Under the pieces are notes generated by a model that saw nothing but the letters and a program-made list of their open reading frames with translations, had not been told where the DNA came from and ran no database searches. Source: Frigoribacterium sp. JB110 (GTDB lineage Bacteria > Actinomycetota > Actinomycetes > Actinomycetales > Microbacteriaceae). From it: DNA of 64,000 nucleotides. The position numbers and the translations under genes were made by a program. The stretch covers positions 1 through 64,000 of the forward strand of contig NZ_FUIA01000026.1 of the NCBI RefSeq assembly GCF_900163665.1, read 5' to 3'. Positions 48,847-57,160 of this stretch are shown in pieces; positions within the stretch are counted from its first letter, which is position 1; every line of letters begins with the position of its first letter.

Positions 48847-50460
48847 TCAGCGCGGGGCGATCTCGTCGACCGGAACGCCGAGACGATCGGCCTTGACGAG
48901 GTCGGCGCAGCGCTCACCGATCAGCATCACGGTGATGTTCGGGTTCACCGAGACGATCTCCGGCATCACAGAGGCGTCGGCCACGCGCAGTCCGGAAACG
49001 CCCTTGACCCGCAGCTGCGGATCCAGCGGCGACGAATCATCGTCGACGGCGCCCATCCGCACCGAACCGGTGGGGTGATACACCGTGTTGTGGGTCTTCG
49101 CCATGTAGTCGGCGATCTCCTCGTCGGTGTTCACGTCGGGACCGGGGAACAGCTCGCGTCCCGTCCACTCCGCCATGGCGGGCTGAGCGGCGATCTCCCT
49201 GGCAAGCTTGATGCCGTCCACCATCACCTGCATGTCATGCGGGTCGGTGAAATAGCGCGGGTCGACCTTCGGCTTGTCGCGGAAGTCGCAGGAGCGCAGC
49301 CGCACCGTGCCACGGCTGCGGGCGTGCGTGACGTTCGGCGTGAGCACGAACACGTTCTCCGCCGTCGGGTAGCCCTGCCGCAGCGTGTGCATGTCGAACG
49401 GCGCCGTGCCGTAGTGGAACATCAGGTCGGGCCGGTCGTCGCCGCGCTCGACGGCAGTGGGCGTTCGGGAGAAGATGCCGATTTCCCACCACTGCGTCGA
49501 CTCGGTGACCATCGGCTGCTTCGCCTCCCACGAGATCACGCCCTCAGGATGATCCTGCGAGTGCGAGCCGACCCCAGGGGAGTCGACGAGCACGTCGACG
49601 CCGACCTCGACGAGATGCTCGGCAGGACCGACGCCGGAGAGCATCAGCAGCTTGGGGGAGTCGATCGCCCCCGCCGAGAGGATCACTTCGCGGCCTGCGC
49701 CGATGCGCACCGTGCCGGCGAGGTCGGCCGCCTGCACGTCGACGCCGATTGCGCGCTGATCGTCGTCGAACACGATCCGCTTGACTCGATGCTCGGTGAG
49801 GATCGACAGGTTCTCACGCTCGAGCACCGGATGCAGGTAGCTCACGGACGACGACGAACGCACGCCGTCCTCACGTGCGTTGATCTGGAAGAAGTTCGCG
49901 CCCTCGACGACCGTGGTGCCGTTGTTGAACTGCATCCGAGGGATGCCGACCTGCTCGCACGCGTCGAGAACGGCAACGCCGCACGGGTCGGTGTCCGGCA
50001 CCTGGCGCAGCGTGACGGGGCCGTCGTGCCCGTGGTGCGCGCCCGGCTGGTCGTTGCTCTCGAGCCTGTGGAAGTAAGGCAACAGGTTCTCCGACTGCCA
50101 GCCGTCCGCACCCATCTCCACCCACTGGTCGAGGTCCTCCGCCGGGGTGTGGAACGCGATGCACGAGTTGTGCGAGGAGCAGCCGCCGAGCACTCTGGCG
50201 CGAGCCTGGCGCATGAAGGAGTTGCCGAACTCCTGCTCTTCGATCGGGTAGTCCCAGTCGAAGCCCGACTCGAGCAGTGCCGGCCAGCGGTCCAACTGCA
50301 GGATCGCGTCGACGCCGACGTCGCTCGGCCCGGCTTCCAGCAGCGCGACGGTGACGTCGGGGTCCTCCGACAGGCGTGCCGCCACCGCAGCACCGGCAGA
50401 ACCGCCGCCGATCACGACGTAGTCGTACTCCCCTGGCGCGGGGGTGCTGTGGGCCGTCAT
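48847..50460 (-). CDS. betA: GMC oxidoreductase, probable choline dehydrogenase
   Basis: 537 aa. FAD-dependent GMC family: YVVIGGGSAGAAVAARL near 14, RVLGGCSSHNSCIAFHTP near 90 (GMC signature 1), ILSAGAIDSPKLLMLSGVGP (signature 2), active-site His in NTVYHPTGSVRMG near 457, and VNPNITVMLIGERCADLV near the end. Oxidises choline to betaine aldehyde. ATG 50460 overlaps the aldehyde dehydrogenase stop (ATGA). With the BCCT transporter and dehydrogenase upstream, choline as substrate is well supported. Confidence 0.92.
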   Translation of the reverse strand: MTAHSTPAPGEYDYVVIGGGSAGAAVAARLSEDPDVTVALLEAGPSDVGVDAILQLDRWPALLESGFDWDYPIEEQEFGNSFMRQARARVLGGCSSHNSCIAFHTPAEDLDQWVEMGADGWQSENLLPYFHRLESNDQPGAHHGHDGPVTLRQVPDTDPCGVAVLDACEQVGIPRMQFNNGTTVVEGANFFQINAREDGVRSSSSVSYLHPVLERENLSILTEHRVKRIVFDDDQRAIGVDVQAADLAGTVRIGAGREVILSAGAIDSPKLLMLSGVGPAEHLVEVGVDVLVDSPGVGSHSQDHPEGVISWEAKQPMVTESTQWWEIGIFSRTPTAVERGDDRPDLMFHYGTAPFDMHTLRQGYPTAENVFVLTPNVTHARSRGTVRLRSCDFRDKPKVDPRYFTDPHDMQVMVDGIKLAREIAAQPAMAEWTGRELFPGPDVNTDEEIADYMAKTHNTVYHPTGSVRMGAVDDDSSPLDPQLRVKGVSGLRVADASVMPEIVSVNPNITVMLIGERCADLVKADRLGVPVDEIAPR

Positions 50461-51974
50461 GCTCCTGAAACCGTCCCCTCGTCGCTGCTGCGTCGGTCGG
50501 CGAACCATCCCGTCACCGCCGGTCGCAGGTTCTGATACACGTGCTTGGCCTCTACGTACTCGCCGAGGCCGGTGGGCCCGAGCTCGCGCCCGAAGCCGGA
50601 CTGGCCGTACCCGCCCCACTCGGCCTGGGGAAGGTACGGGTGATAGTCATTGATCCAGATGGTGCCGTGACGCAGCCGACCGGCGACCCGCTGGGCGCGG
50701 CCCGCATCCTGGGTCCACACGGCGCCGGCGAGCCCGTAGATGGTGTCGTTGGCGATCTCGACGGCCTCGTCCTCCGTGGCGAACGACTCCACCGTGACGG
50801 TCGGCCCGAACGCCTCATCCGTGACCGCGGAGGAGCCGCGCGAGACATCGTCGATCACTGTCGGCAGGTAGTACCAGCCGCTGCCGAGGCCATCGCCGTC
50901 TTCGTCGGTGGCCTCGCGTCCACCGCAGCGCACGACGGCGCCCTCGGCGACGGCGCGCTGCACGTAGTCGTTGACCTTCGACCGGTGCGCCTCGGAGATC
51001 AGCGGGCCGGTCTCCGCATCCGGATCGTACGGACCGCCCATCCGGATGTGCCGCGCTCGCTCGACCAGCGCGTCGACGAAGCGCTCTCTGATCGACTCCT
51101 CGACGACGAGCCTGGCGCCCGCGGAGCAGACCTGGCCGGAGTGCACGAATGCGGCGTTCAGTGCGTTGTCGACGGCGGCGTCGAAGTCGGCGTCGGCGAA
51201 CACGACGTTCGGGTTCTTGCCGCCCAGTTCGAGTGCGACCTTCTTGACCGTCGCCGCGGCGTTCGCCATGATGTGGCGGCCGGTGATGAGACCGCCCGTG
51301 AACGAGACCAGGTCGATGTCGGGGTGCGAGCTGAGCGGCTCTCCCGCCGTCGCGCCCGCGCCAGTGATCAGGTTGGCCACGCCCGCGGGGACGCCGACCT
51401 CCGTGAGCAGGCCGACGGTCATCATCGCTGTATGCGGCGTGAGCTCGGCTGGCTTCAGCACGAAGGTGTTGCCCGCGGCGAGCGCCGGAGCGATCTTCCA
51501 CGCTGCCTGCAGCAGCGGATAGTTCCACGGCGAGATGAGGGCGCACACGCCGACTGGTTCGTGCTGCACACGCGAGAGCACGTCAGCCGATCCGGCGTCG
51601 ACGATCCTGCCGGCCTCGTTCGCGGCCAGCTTGCCGAAGTAGCGGAAGCAGGCCGCGATGTCTTCCATGTCGATGCGCGCCTCGATGATGCGCTTGCCGG
51701 TGTCGTCGGCCTCCGCCCGCGCGAAGTCCTCCTGGCGCTGGTCGAGCAGGTCGGCGAAGCGCAGCAGCATGTCGCCGCGCTCCGCCGCGGTCGTCTCGCG
51801 CCATGGTCCGGAGTCGAAGGCGCGCCGCGCCGCGGCGATGGCGCGCTCGGTGTCGACTGCCGACGCCTCGGATACCGTGTCGACCAGCCGCCCATCCGCG
51901 GGGCAGCGGATCTCACGTGTCGCGTCGTCCGCGGCGGACTGCCAGGAGCCGTCGATGTACAGGGTAGAAGTCAT
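50457..51974 (-). CDS. betB: Betaine-aldehyde-type aldehyde dehydrogenase
   Basis: 505 aa. NAD(P)-dependent ALDH: SPWNYPLLQAAWKIAPALAAGN near 155, Glu in LELGGKNPN near 255, catalytic Cys in SGQVCSAGAR near 289, and EAFGPTVTV near 387. The usual FTGS before the cofactor loop reads FTGG here. Oxidises betaine aldehyde to glycine betaine. Overlaps betT upstream and betA downstream by four bases each, so the operon is tightly coupled. Confidence 0.93.
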   Translation of the reverse strand: MTSTLYIDGSWQSAADDATREIRCPADGRLVDTVSEASAVDTERAIAAARRAFDSGPWRETTAAERGDMLLRFADLLDQRQEDFARAEADDTGKRIIEARIDMEDIAACFRYFGKLAANEAGRIVDAGSADVLSRVQHEPVGVCALISPWNYPLLQAAWKIAPALAAGNTFVLKPAELTPHTAMMTVGLLTEVGVPAGVANLITGAGATAGEPLSSHPDIDLVSFTGGLITGRHIMANAAATVKKVALELGGKNPNVVFADADFDAAVDNALNAAFVHSGQVCSAGARLVVEESIRERFVDALVERARHIRMGGPYDPDAETGPLISEAHRSKVNDYVQRAVAEGAVVRCGGREATDEDGDGLGSGWYYLPTVIDDVSRGSSAVTDEAFGPTVTVESFATEDEAVEIANDTIYGLAGAVWTQDAGRAQRVAGRLRHGTIWINDYHPYLPQAEWGGYGQSGFGRELGPTGLGEYVEAKHVYQNLRPAVTGWFADRRSSDEGTVSGA

Positions 51975-54040
51975 TGCGCGTTCTCCTCGTCCGGGTCCTC
52001 CACGGTGGGTGCCGCGGAGCTCTGCAAATACATCAGATGCAGCTCGTAGGCGTCGAGCACGTCGTCGATGAGCTGGCTCTTGGTCCATCCCTCGACGTCG
52101 TATCCCTGTGCGCCCTCCGTGAACACCACCTGCATGCGGTAGTACGTCGCGTCGCTCAAGTCGACGCCGGCGTACGAGGGTACCGGCGTCTGCGTGGGAA
52201 CGAGCTCGTAGCGGAAATCCTCCTCATCGCCGTGCAGAACCACGAGCCGCAGCGATGGCAGGTCGTCTTCGCCGTTCGTATGCTCGGTGAACTGTGTCGT
52301 GACGCCGCGCTCGTTGAGCTCCGTCGCGACCTCCGTGAGCGCGGGGCGGCAGGTCTGATCGATGAAGCGCCTGGTCGGGCGCGCTCCGGGGAAGCTGAGC
52401 AGCTGGCGCAGGCGCTTCTGCCACTCGCTGCTGCGCCCCGCCAGCCGCGACGGCAGCGCCATCCGGGTGGTGTCCTGTTTGCGAGATTCGCTGCGCAGCG
52501 ACTTCCAGAACGCGACCATCACGCCGAGGATCACGAACGAGAACGGCAGCCCCATCACCATGGTCGCCTGCTGCAGCGCCCAGATGCCACCGGCGACGAG
52601 CATGCCGAGCGTGACCAGGCCGACCAACACCGACCATACGATGCGCAGCCAACTCGGTGCGTCGTCATTGTGTGCCTTCGGGTCGACTGAGAGCTTGGCC
52701 AGCACCAGCGCGCCGGAGTCGGCGCTGGTCACGAAGAACAGCATGCCGGTGATCAGAGCCAGACCGATCGTCGCGGGTGCGAGCGGGAACTGCTCGAGCA
52801 TATAGAACAGGCTGCCCGTCGCGTCGTTCACGCCGAGATCGGCCATCGTCTCGCCAGTCTCGCCGCCGCCCCGGATGATCTCGAGGGTGCTGTTGCCGAA
52901 GATCGACACCCACAGCATCATGTACACGAACGGGATCGACATGGTGCCGACGACGAACTGCCGGATGGTGCGTCCGCGCGAGATGCGCGCGAGGAACAGC
53001 CCGACGAACGGCGCCCATGCGATCCACCACGCCCAGAAGAACAGCGTCCACAGGTTCATCCACTCGGTGGGCGCCTCGAATGCCATGGTGTCGAGCGTCA
53101 TCGCCGGCAGCGAGGCGATGTAATCTCCGAGGTTCATCACCAGACCGTTGAGCAGGAACGACGTGTTCCCGGTGATCAGGATGAACGCCAGCAGCACCAG
53201 CGCGAGGATCGCCTGGATCTCCGACAGGCGCCGCACGCCCTTGGCGACGCCGGAGACGGCGGACAGGGTGGCCATCACGACGGAGATCACGATCAGTGCG
53301 ATCTTGAGCACCAGGTCATCGGGGATGCCGATCAGCCCGCTCAGTCCGCGGGAGAGCATCGAGACGCCGATGCCCAGCGTCACGGCGACACCGAAGACCG
53401 TGCCCATGATCGCGGCGATGTCGATGGTGTGGCCCCAGCGGCCCCACACCCGGTCGCCGAGCAGCGACTCGAGCGCGGAGCGGATCGACAGCGGCCTGCC
53501 GCGGCGGTAGTGGAAGTAGGCGAGTGCGAGGCCCATCAGGGCGTACATGGCCCAGCCGATGTGGCCGTAGTGGAACATCGTCCAGACCACGGCCTCTCGT
53601 GCCGCCTCCGTCGTGCCGCCTTCGCCGACGGGAGGCGCGAGGAACTGCGTGGCCGGCTCGGCGACCGCGTAGTACATCAGGTCCGTGCCGATGCCGGCTG
53701 CGAACAGCATCGCCGACCAGGTCAGCAGCCCGAAGTGCGGCTTGGAGTGGTCGGGTCCGAGTCGGATGTTTCCCGCGCGGCTCACGGCGACGACGATCAC
53801 GAACACGAGCACGGCCGCGCTGATCAGGAAGTACCACGGGCCGAACCAGGTCGAGATCCATCCGACGGCCACGCCGATCGTTCCTGATGCATTGGCGGAG
53901 CTGACCAGCGTCCAGATGCCGACCGCGAGCACGATCACGGCCGAGATCCAGAAAACGGGTCGATTGACCTTCGATCTGGCAGGCGGGGTCTTCGGAGAAG
54001 CGGAGGGGGTGGGCGGGGTGTTCTCTTTGTGCGTCTTCAT
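51971..54040 (-). CDS. betT: BCCT-family choline/betaine transporter with long C-terminal domain
   Basis: 689 aa from ATG 54040, chosen for GGAA five bases upstream; ATG 54055 and GTG 54067 are alternatives. Twelve membrane segments between about 25 and 510. The BCCT signature is WWIAWAPFVGLFLARISRGRTIRQF near 325. The cytoplasmic C-terminal 170 residues (QKRLRQLLSFPGARPTRRFID, EVATELNERGVTTQF, YYRMQVVF) are the regulatory domain of BetT-type carriers, which sense osmotic stress. Imports choline with sodium or protons. First gene of betT-betB-betA. Confidence 0.95.
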   Translation of the reverse strand: MKTHKENTPPTPSASPKTPPARSKVNRPVFWISAVIVLAVGIWTLVSSANASGTIGVAVGWISTWFGPWYFLISAAVLVFVIVVAVSRAGNIRLGPDHSKPHFGLLTWSAMLFAAGIGTDLMYYAVAEPATQFLAPPVGEGGTTEAAREAVVWTMFHYGHIGWAMYALMGLALAYFHYRRGRPLSIRSALESLLGDRVWGRWGHTIDIAAIMGTVFGVAVTLGIGVSMLSRGLSGLIGIPDDLVLKIALIVISVVMATLSAVSGVAKGVRRLSEIQAILALVLLAFILITGNTSFLLNGLVMNLGDYIASLPAMTLDTMAFEAPTEWMNLWTLFFWAWWIAWAPFVGLFLARISRGRTIRQFVVGTMSIPFVYMMLWVSIFGNSTLEIIRGGGETGETMADLGVNDATGSLFYMLEQFPLAPATIGLALITGMLFFVTSADSGALVLAKLSVDPKAHNDDAPSWLRIVWSVLVGLVTLGMLVAGGIWALQQATMVMGLPFSFVILGVMVAFWKSLRSESRKQDTTRMALPSRLAGRSSEWQKRLRQLLSFPGARPTRRFIDQTCRPALTEVATELNERGVTTQFTEHTNGEDDLPSLRLVVLHGDEEDFRYELVPTQTPVPSYAGVDLSDATYYRMQVVFTEGAQGYDVEGWTKSQLIDDVLDAYELHLMYLQSSAAPTVEDPDEENAQ

Positions 54041-54221
54041 CTCGTTTCCGTTCATTCGCGAACGCACGTTCCGCGAACTGCCGACGAAAACGGGAACCGT
54101 CCCGTCCCGCCCCGTGCCCGCCGGGCCGGCGGAGGAAGGTACGATCGCTCAACACGCTAGCGCGTTCTCAGCGTTTTCGCAGATTCGGCGTTTCGTTCCC
54201 TCGAGCCGTCGGCAGCGCGTT
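54041..54221 (-). promoter_or_regulatory. Upstream region of the bet operon with imperfect inverted repeat
   Basis: TTCGCGAAC, four bases, GTTCCGCGAA (54055-54077) forms an inverted repeat with one extra base and overlaps the 5' end of betT. No regulator gene of the BetI type is adjacent. The rest of the region shows no gene or clear promoter. Confidence 0.35.
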
Positions 54222-54268
54222 CCATGCAGAAGGGCCCGGTTCCAGCTGAACCGGGCCCTTCTGCATGG
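54222..54268 (-). terminator. Perfect 21-bp hairpin terminator for cysK
   Basis: A 21-bp perfect stem (54222-54242 with 54248-54268; CCATGCAGAAGGGCCCGGTTC) and a 5-nt loop, 3 bp after the cysK stop. It also shields the bet operon from read-through. Confidence 0.85.
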
Positions 54269-54271
54269 CTG

Positions 54272-55210
54272 TCACGCGTCGCGGAGGTGCTCCCACAGGA
54301 ACGTCGACACATAGCGCTCGCCCGTGTCCGGCACGATCACGACGATCGACTTGCCCGCGTTCTCAGGGCGCCGTGCCACCTCGAGAGCCGCCCATACCGC
54401 GGCACCTGACGAGACGCCGGCCAGGATGCCCTCGTCGGAGGCGAGTGCGCGGGCCGTCTCGACCGACTTGTCCAGCGGTGCCGGGATGACCTCGTCGATG
54501 ACGTCGCGGTCGAGGATCTCCGGAACGAAGTTCGCTCCGATGCCCTGGATCTTGTGCGGGCCGGCCTTTCCTTCGCTCAGCAGCGGCGAGTCGGTCGGCT
54601 CGACGGCGACGATCTTCACGTCTGGCTTGCGCTCCTTGAGCACCTGGCCCACGCCCGAGACCGTGCCGCCCGTGCCGACGCCTGCGACGAAGATGTCGAC
54701 GTCGCCGTCGGTGTCGGCGAGAACCTCCTCCGCCGTGGTCTCACGGTGCACCTTGATATTCGCCTGGTTGGCGAACTGGCTCGCCAGCACCGCGCCCGGC
54801 GTCTCGGAGACGATGCGCTCGGCCTCTTCGACGGCGCCGTTCATGCCCTTGGCTGGGTCGGTGAGCACCAGCTCTGCGCCGAAGGCCCGCAGCAGCACCT
54901 TGCGCTCGTTCGACATCGACGACGGCATCGCGAGCACGACCTTGTAGCCGCGGGCTGCGCCGACCAGGGCGAGAGCGATGCCCGTGTTGCCCGACGTGGC
55001 CTCGACGATCGTGCCGCCCTCGGGGAGCTCGCCCGACGCCTCAGCGGCGTCGACGATCGCGACACCGATGCGGTCCTTCACGCTCGACCCCGGATTGAAG
55101 AACTCGAGCTTCGCGAGCACGGTCGCGCCTGCGCCCTCGGTGACGCGGTTCAGGCGCACAAGGGGCGTGCCCCCGAACGTGCTGGTGATGTCTTTGTGGA
55201 TGCCACTCAT
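54272..55210 (-). CDS. cysK: Cysteine synthase (O-acetylserine thiol-lyase)
   Basis: 312 aa from ATG 55210 (GAAAGG upstream). PLP enzyme joining sulfide to O-acetylserine. PLP Lys in [13 protein letters not shown] near 44, [12 protein letters not shown] near 72, the phosphate cradle [12 protein letters not shown] near 180, and [15 protein letters not shown] near 222, followed by GVSSGAA, all typical for CysK. Divergent from prmC and terminated by its own hairpin, so it is a single-gene unit. The substrate could also be phosphoserine, but the motif spacing fits CysK. Confidence 0.96.
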   Translation of the reverse strand: MSGIHKDITSTFGGTPLVRLNRVTEGAGATVLAKLEFFNPGSSVKDRIGVAIVDAAEASGELPEGGTIVEATSGNTGIALALVGAARGYKVVLAMPSSMSNERKVLLRAFGAELVLTDPAKGMNGAVEEAERIVSETPGAVLASQFANQANIKVHRETTAEEVLADTDGDVDIFVAGVGTGGTVSGVGQVLKERKPDVKIVAVEPTDSPLLSEGKAGPHKIQGIGANFVPEILDRDVIDEVIPAPLDKSVETARALASDEGILAGVSSGAAVWAALEVARRPENAGKSIVVIVPDTGERYVSTFLWEHLRDA

Positions 55211-55379
55211 CGACAGGCCTTTCGGTCGGGAACGTTGTGGCCACACTACGGCGCACCCGCTGCCCTGGGGCGAAAATGACGTAACGGATCGTCAAACAAC
55301 TCCGCATGGGGTTCATTCCGGTTCGGTATCGGCTCGCCGAGACGGGCCGTCCCGTGACGCCGGCGTGACCGAGCACCGG

Positions 55380-55385
55380 TAGCGT
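55380..55385 (+). promoter_or_regulatory. -10 element (TAGCGT) for a leaderless prmC transcript
   Basis: TAGCGT lies 10 nt before the prmC ATG at 55396 and no ribosome site is present. Confidence 0.4.
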
Positions 55386-55395
55386 TGAGCCGCCT

Positions 55396-56292
55396 ATGCC
55401 GACACCAACTGCCTCCCTCACCACGGCGATCCCGCTGCGCGACGCCCTCCGTTCCGCCGCAGAGCGGCTCGCCTCCGTCGGCGTGCCAGATGCGCAGGTC
55501 GACGCCGAGCTGCTGCTCGCGCACCTGCGCGGCACGAGCAGGGGCGAGGTGCAGGCTGCAGGAATCCGCGGCGACATCCTCGAGATTCCGCAGGCCGAAG
55601 CCTTCGGCCGCCTCGTCGCGCGCCGCGCCACTCGCGAACCGCTGCAGCACATCACAGGGATCGCCGCCTTCCGCGGGCTCGAGCTCGCGGTCGGCCCCGG
55701 CGTCTTCGTGCCGAGGCCGGAGACCGAGACGGTCGCCGGCCTCGCCGTCGAAGCGCTGCGCGCAGCGGCCGAACCGGAGCCGATCGCCGTCGATCTGTGC
55801 ACGGGCAGCGGGGCGATCGCGCTGTCGCTGGCGACCGAGGTGCCGCATGCCGCCGTGCACGCCGTGGAGATGTCGGTCGACGCCTATATGTGGGCCAAGG
55901 AGAACGTCTCGCGCACCGGGGCGCAGAACGTCTCGCTCGTACTCGGCGACGCGGGAGAGGCAGCGACGCTGGCCGAGCTGGCGGGGCGCGCAGCCGTGAT
56001 CGCCACGAACCCGCCGTACGTTCCGGATGACGCCGTTCCGCGCGATGACGAGGTGCGGCTGCACGACCCGCACCAGGCGCTGTACGGCGGTCAGGACGGC
56101 CTCGACGTCGTGCGACGCATCAGCACAGCGGCCATGGCACTCGCACGCACCGGCGGCACGATCGTGATCGAGCACGGCGAATGGCAGGGCGAACCCGTCC
56201 GCGCCGTGCTCGCCGCCGACGGCTGGCTGACCGCGGCCACGCACCAGGACCTCACCGGGCGCGACCGCGCGACCACCGCCGTCCGGCCCTGA
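55396..56292 (+). CDS. prmC: Release factor glutamine methyltransferase
   Basis: 298 aa. Methylates the glutamine of the GGQ motif in RF1/RF2. N-terminal helical domain (DALRSAAERLASVGVPDAQVDAELLLAHL), then GVFVPRPETE, SAM loop VDLCTGSGAIALSLA near 130, and the catalytic NPPYVPDDAVP near 205. LHDPHQALYGGQDGLDVVRR is the usual follow-up. In most Actinobacteria it directly follows prfA; here prfA lies 14.7 kb upstream. It begins the resumed core block. Confidence 0.96.
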   Translation: MPTPTASLTTAIPLRDALRSAAERLASVGVPDAQVDAELLLAHLRGTSRGEVQAAGIRGDILEIPQAEAFGRLVARRATREPLQHITGIAAFRGLELAVGPGVFVPRPETETVAGLAVEALRAAAEPEPIAVDLCTGSGAIALSLATEVPHAAVHAVEMSVDAYMWAKENVSRTGAQNVSLVLGDAGEAATLAELAGRAAVIATNPPYVPDDAVPRDDEVRLHDPHQALYGGQDGLDVVRRISTAAMALARTGGTIVIEHGEWQGEPVRAVLAADGWLTAATHQDLTGRDRATTAVRP

Positions 56293-56356
56293 GGCCCCTC
56301 GCGCGGATCGCGGTGCCCCTGGCCGCGTCTGACAGGCGTTCCGCGGCGCCGCCCAG

Positions 56357-56362
56357 TAGACT
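56357..56362 (+). promoter_or_regulatory. -10 element (TAGACT) for a leaderless sua5 transcript
   Basis: TAGACT lies 9 nt before the ATG at 56372, without a Shine-Dalgarno; it would give a transcript independent of prmC. Confidence 0.45.
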
Positions 56363-56371
56363 GACCGCGCT

Positions 56372-57160
56372 ATGAGCTCGCTTTTCGAATGCGCAGATGA
56401 GTCGCAGCTGCTGACGGGGATGCGTCATGCGCGACAGGCGATCGCGCGTGGGCAGCTGGTCGTCCTGCCGACCGATACGGTCTACGGCATCGCGGCGGAC
56501 GCGTTCAGCCCCGTCGCCGTCGCCGGTCTGCTCCAGGCGAAGGGCCGCGGTCGCCAGCAGCCGCCGCCCGTACTGGTGTCAGGCCCAGACGCGATGCGCG
56601 CGCTCGTCGAAGCGGTGCCGGATGAGGTGCAGACCCTCGTCGAACGGTTCTGGCCGGGCGGTCTCACGATCGTGCTGCCGTCGCAGCCGTCGCTGTCGTG
56701 GGATCTCGGTGACACGGAGGGAACCGTCGCCGTGCGCATGCCGGACCAGCGCATCGCTCGCGAGCTGCTCGAGGAGACCGGGCCGCTGGCCGTGTCGAGC
56801 GCGAACCTCACGGGGAAGTCGGCGGCGATCAGTGCGCACGACGCGCAGCGGATGCTGGGCGACTCCGTCGCGGTCTACCTCGACGACGGCCCGTCGAGCA
56901 CGGGCATCGCCTCGACCATCATCGACGCGACAGCACTCGTCTCGCAGACCGGCGACGAGCGGGTCGTGCGCATCCTGCGCGACGGTGCCGTCAGTCGCGA
57001 GGAGCTGGCCGAGGTCCTGGGCGATGCGCTCGAACCGGCACCGGACGAGCCGACGGGCGACCCGCACGCCCACGTCGCACCCCGGCCTCCCGTCGATCCC
57101 CGCGCGGCATTCGCCGACGCACTGAAGAACGCGCAGGACGAGGCACAGGGGAGCGCGTGA
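56372..57160 (+). CDS. L-threonylcarbamoyladenylate synthase (Sua5/YciO/YrdC family)
   Basis: 262 aa. Makes threonylcarbamoyl-AMP for t6A37 in tRNAs reading ANN codons. YrdC domain: GQLVVLPTDTVYGIAADAF near 30, AKGRGRQQPPPVLV near 59 (Lys/Arg binding site), RFWPGGLTIVLP near 91, VRMPDQRIARELLEETGPLAVSSANLTGKSA near 123-150. The C-terminal Sua5 domain is missing; instead there is a Pro/Asp-rich tail of about 50 residues. GTG of the next gene overlaps its stop (GTGA). Confidence 0.95.
   Translation: MSSLFECADESQLLTGMRHARQAIARGQLVVLPTDTVYGIAADAFSPVAVAGLLQAKGRGRQQPPPVLVSGPDAMRALVEAVPDEVQTLVERFWPGGLTIVLPSQPSLSWDLGDTEGTVAVRMPDQRIARELLEETGPLAVSSANLTGKSAAISAHDAQRMLGDSVAVYLDDGPSSTGIASTIIDATALVSQTGDERVVRILRDGAVSREELAEVLGDALEPAPDEPTGDPHAHVAPRPPVDPRAAFADALKNAQDEAQGSA

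Noticed and set aside
48730..50535. 601-aa plus-strand open frame
   Set aside because: Antisense to betA, whose GMC motifs are complete.
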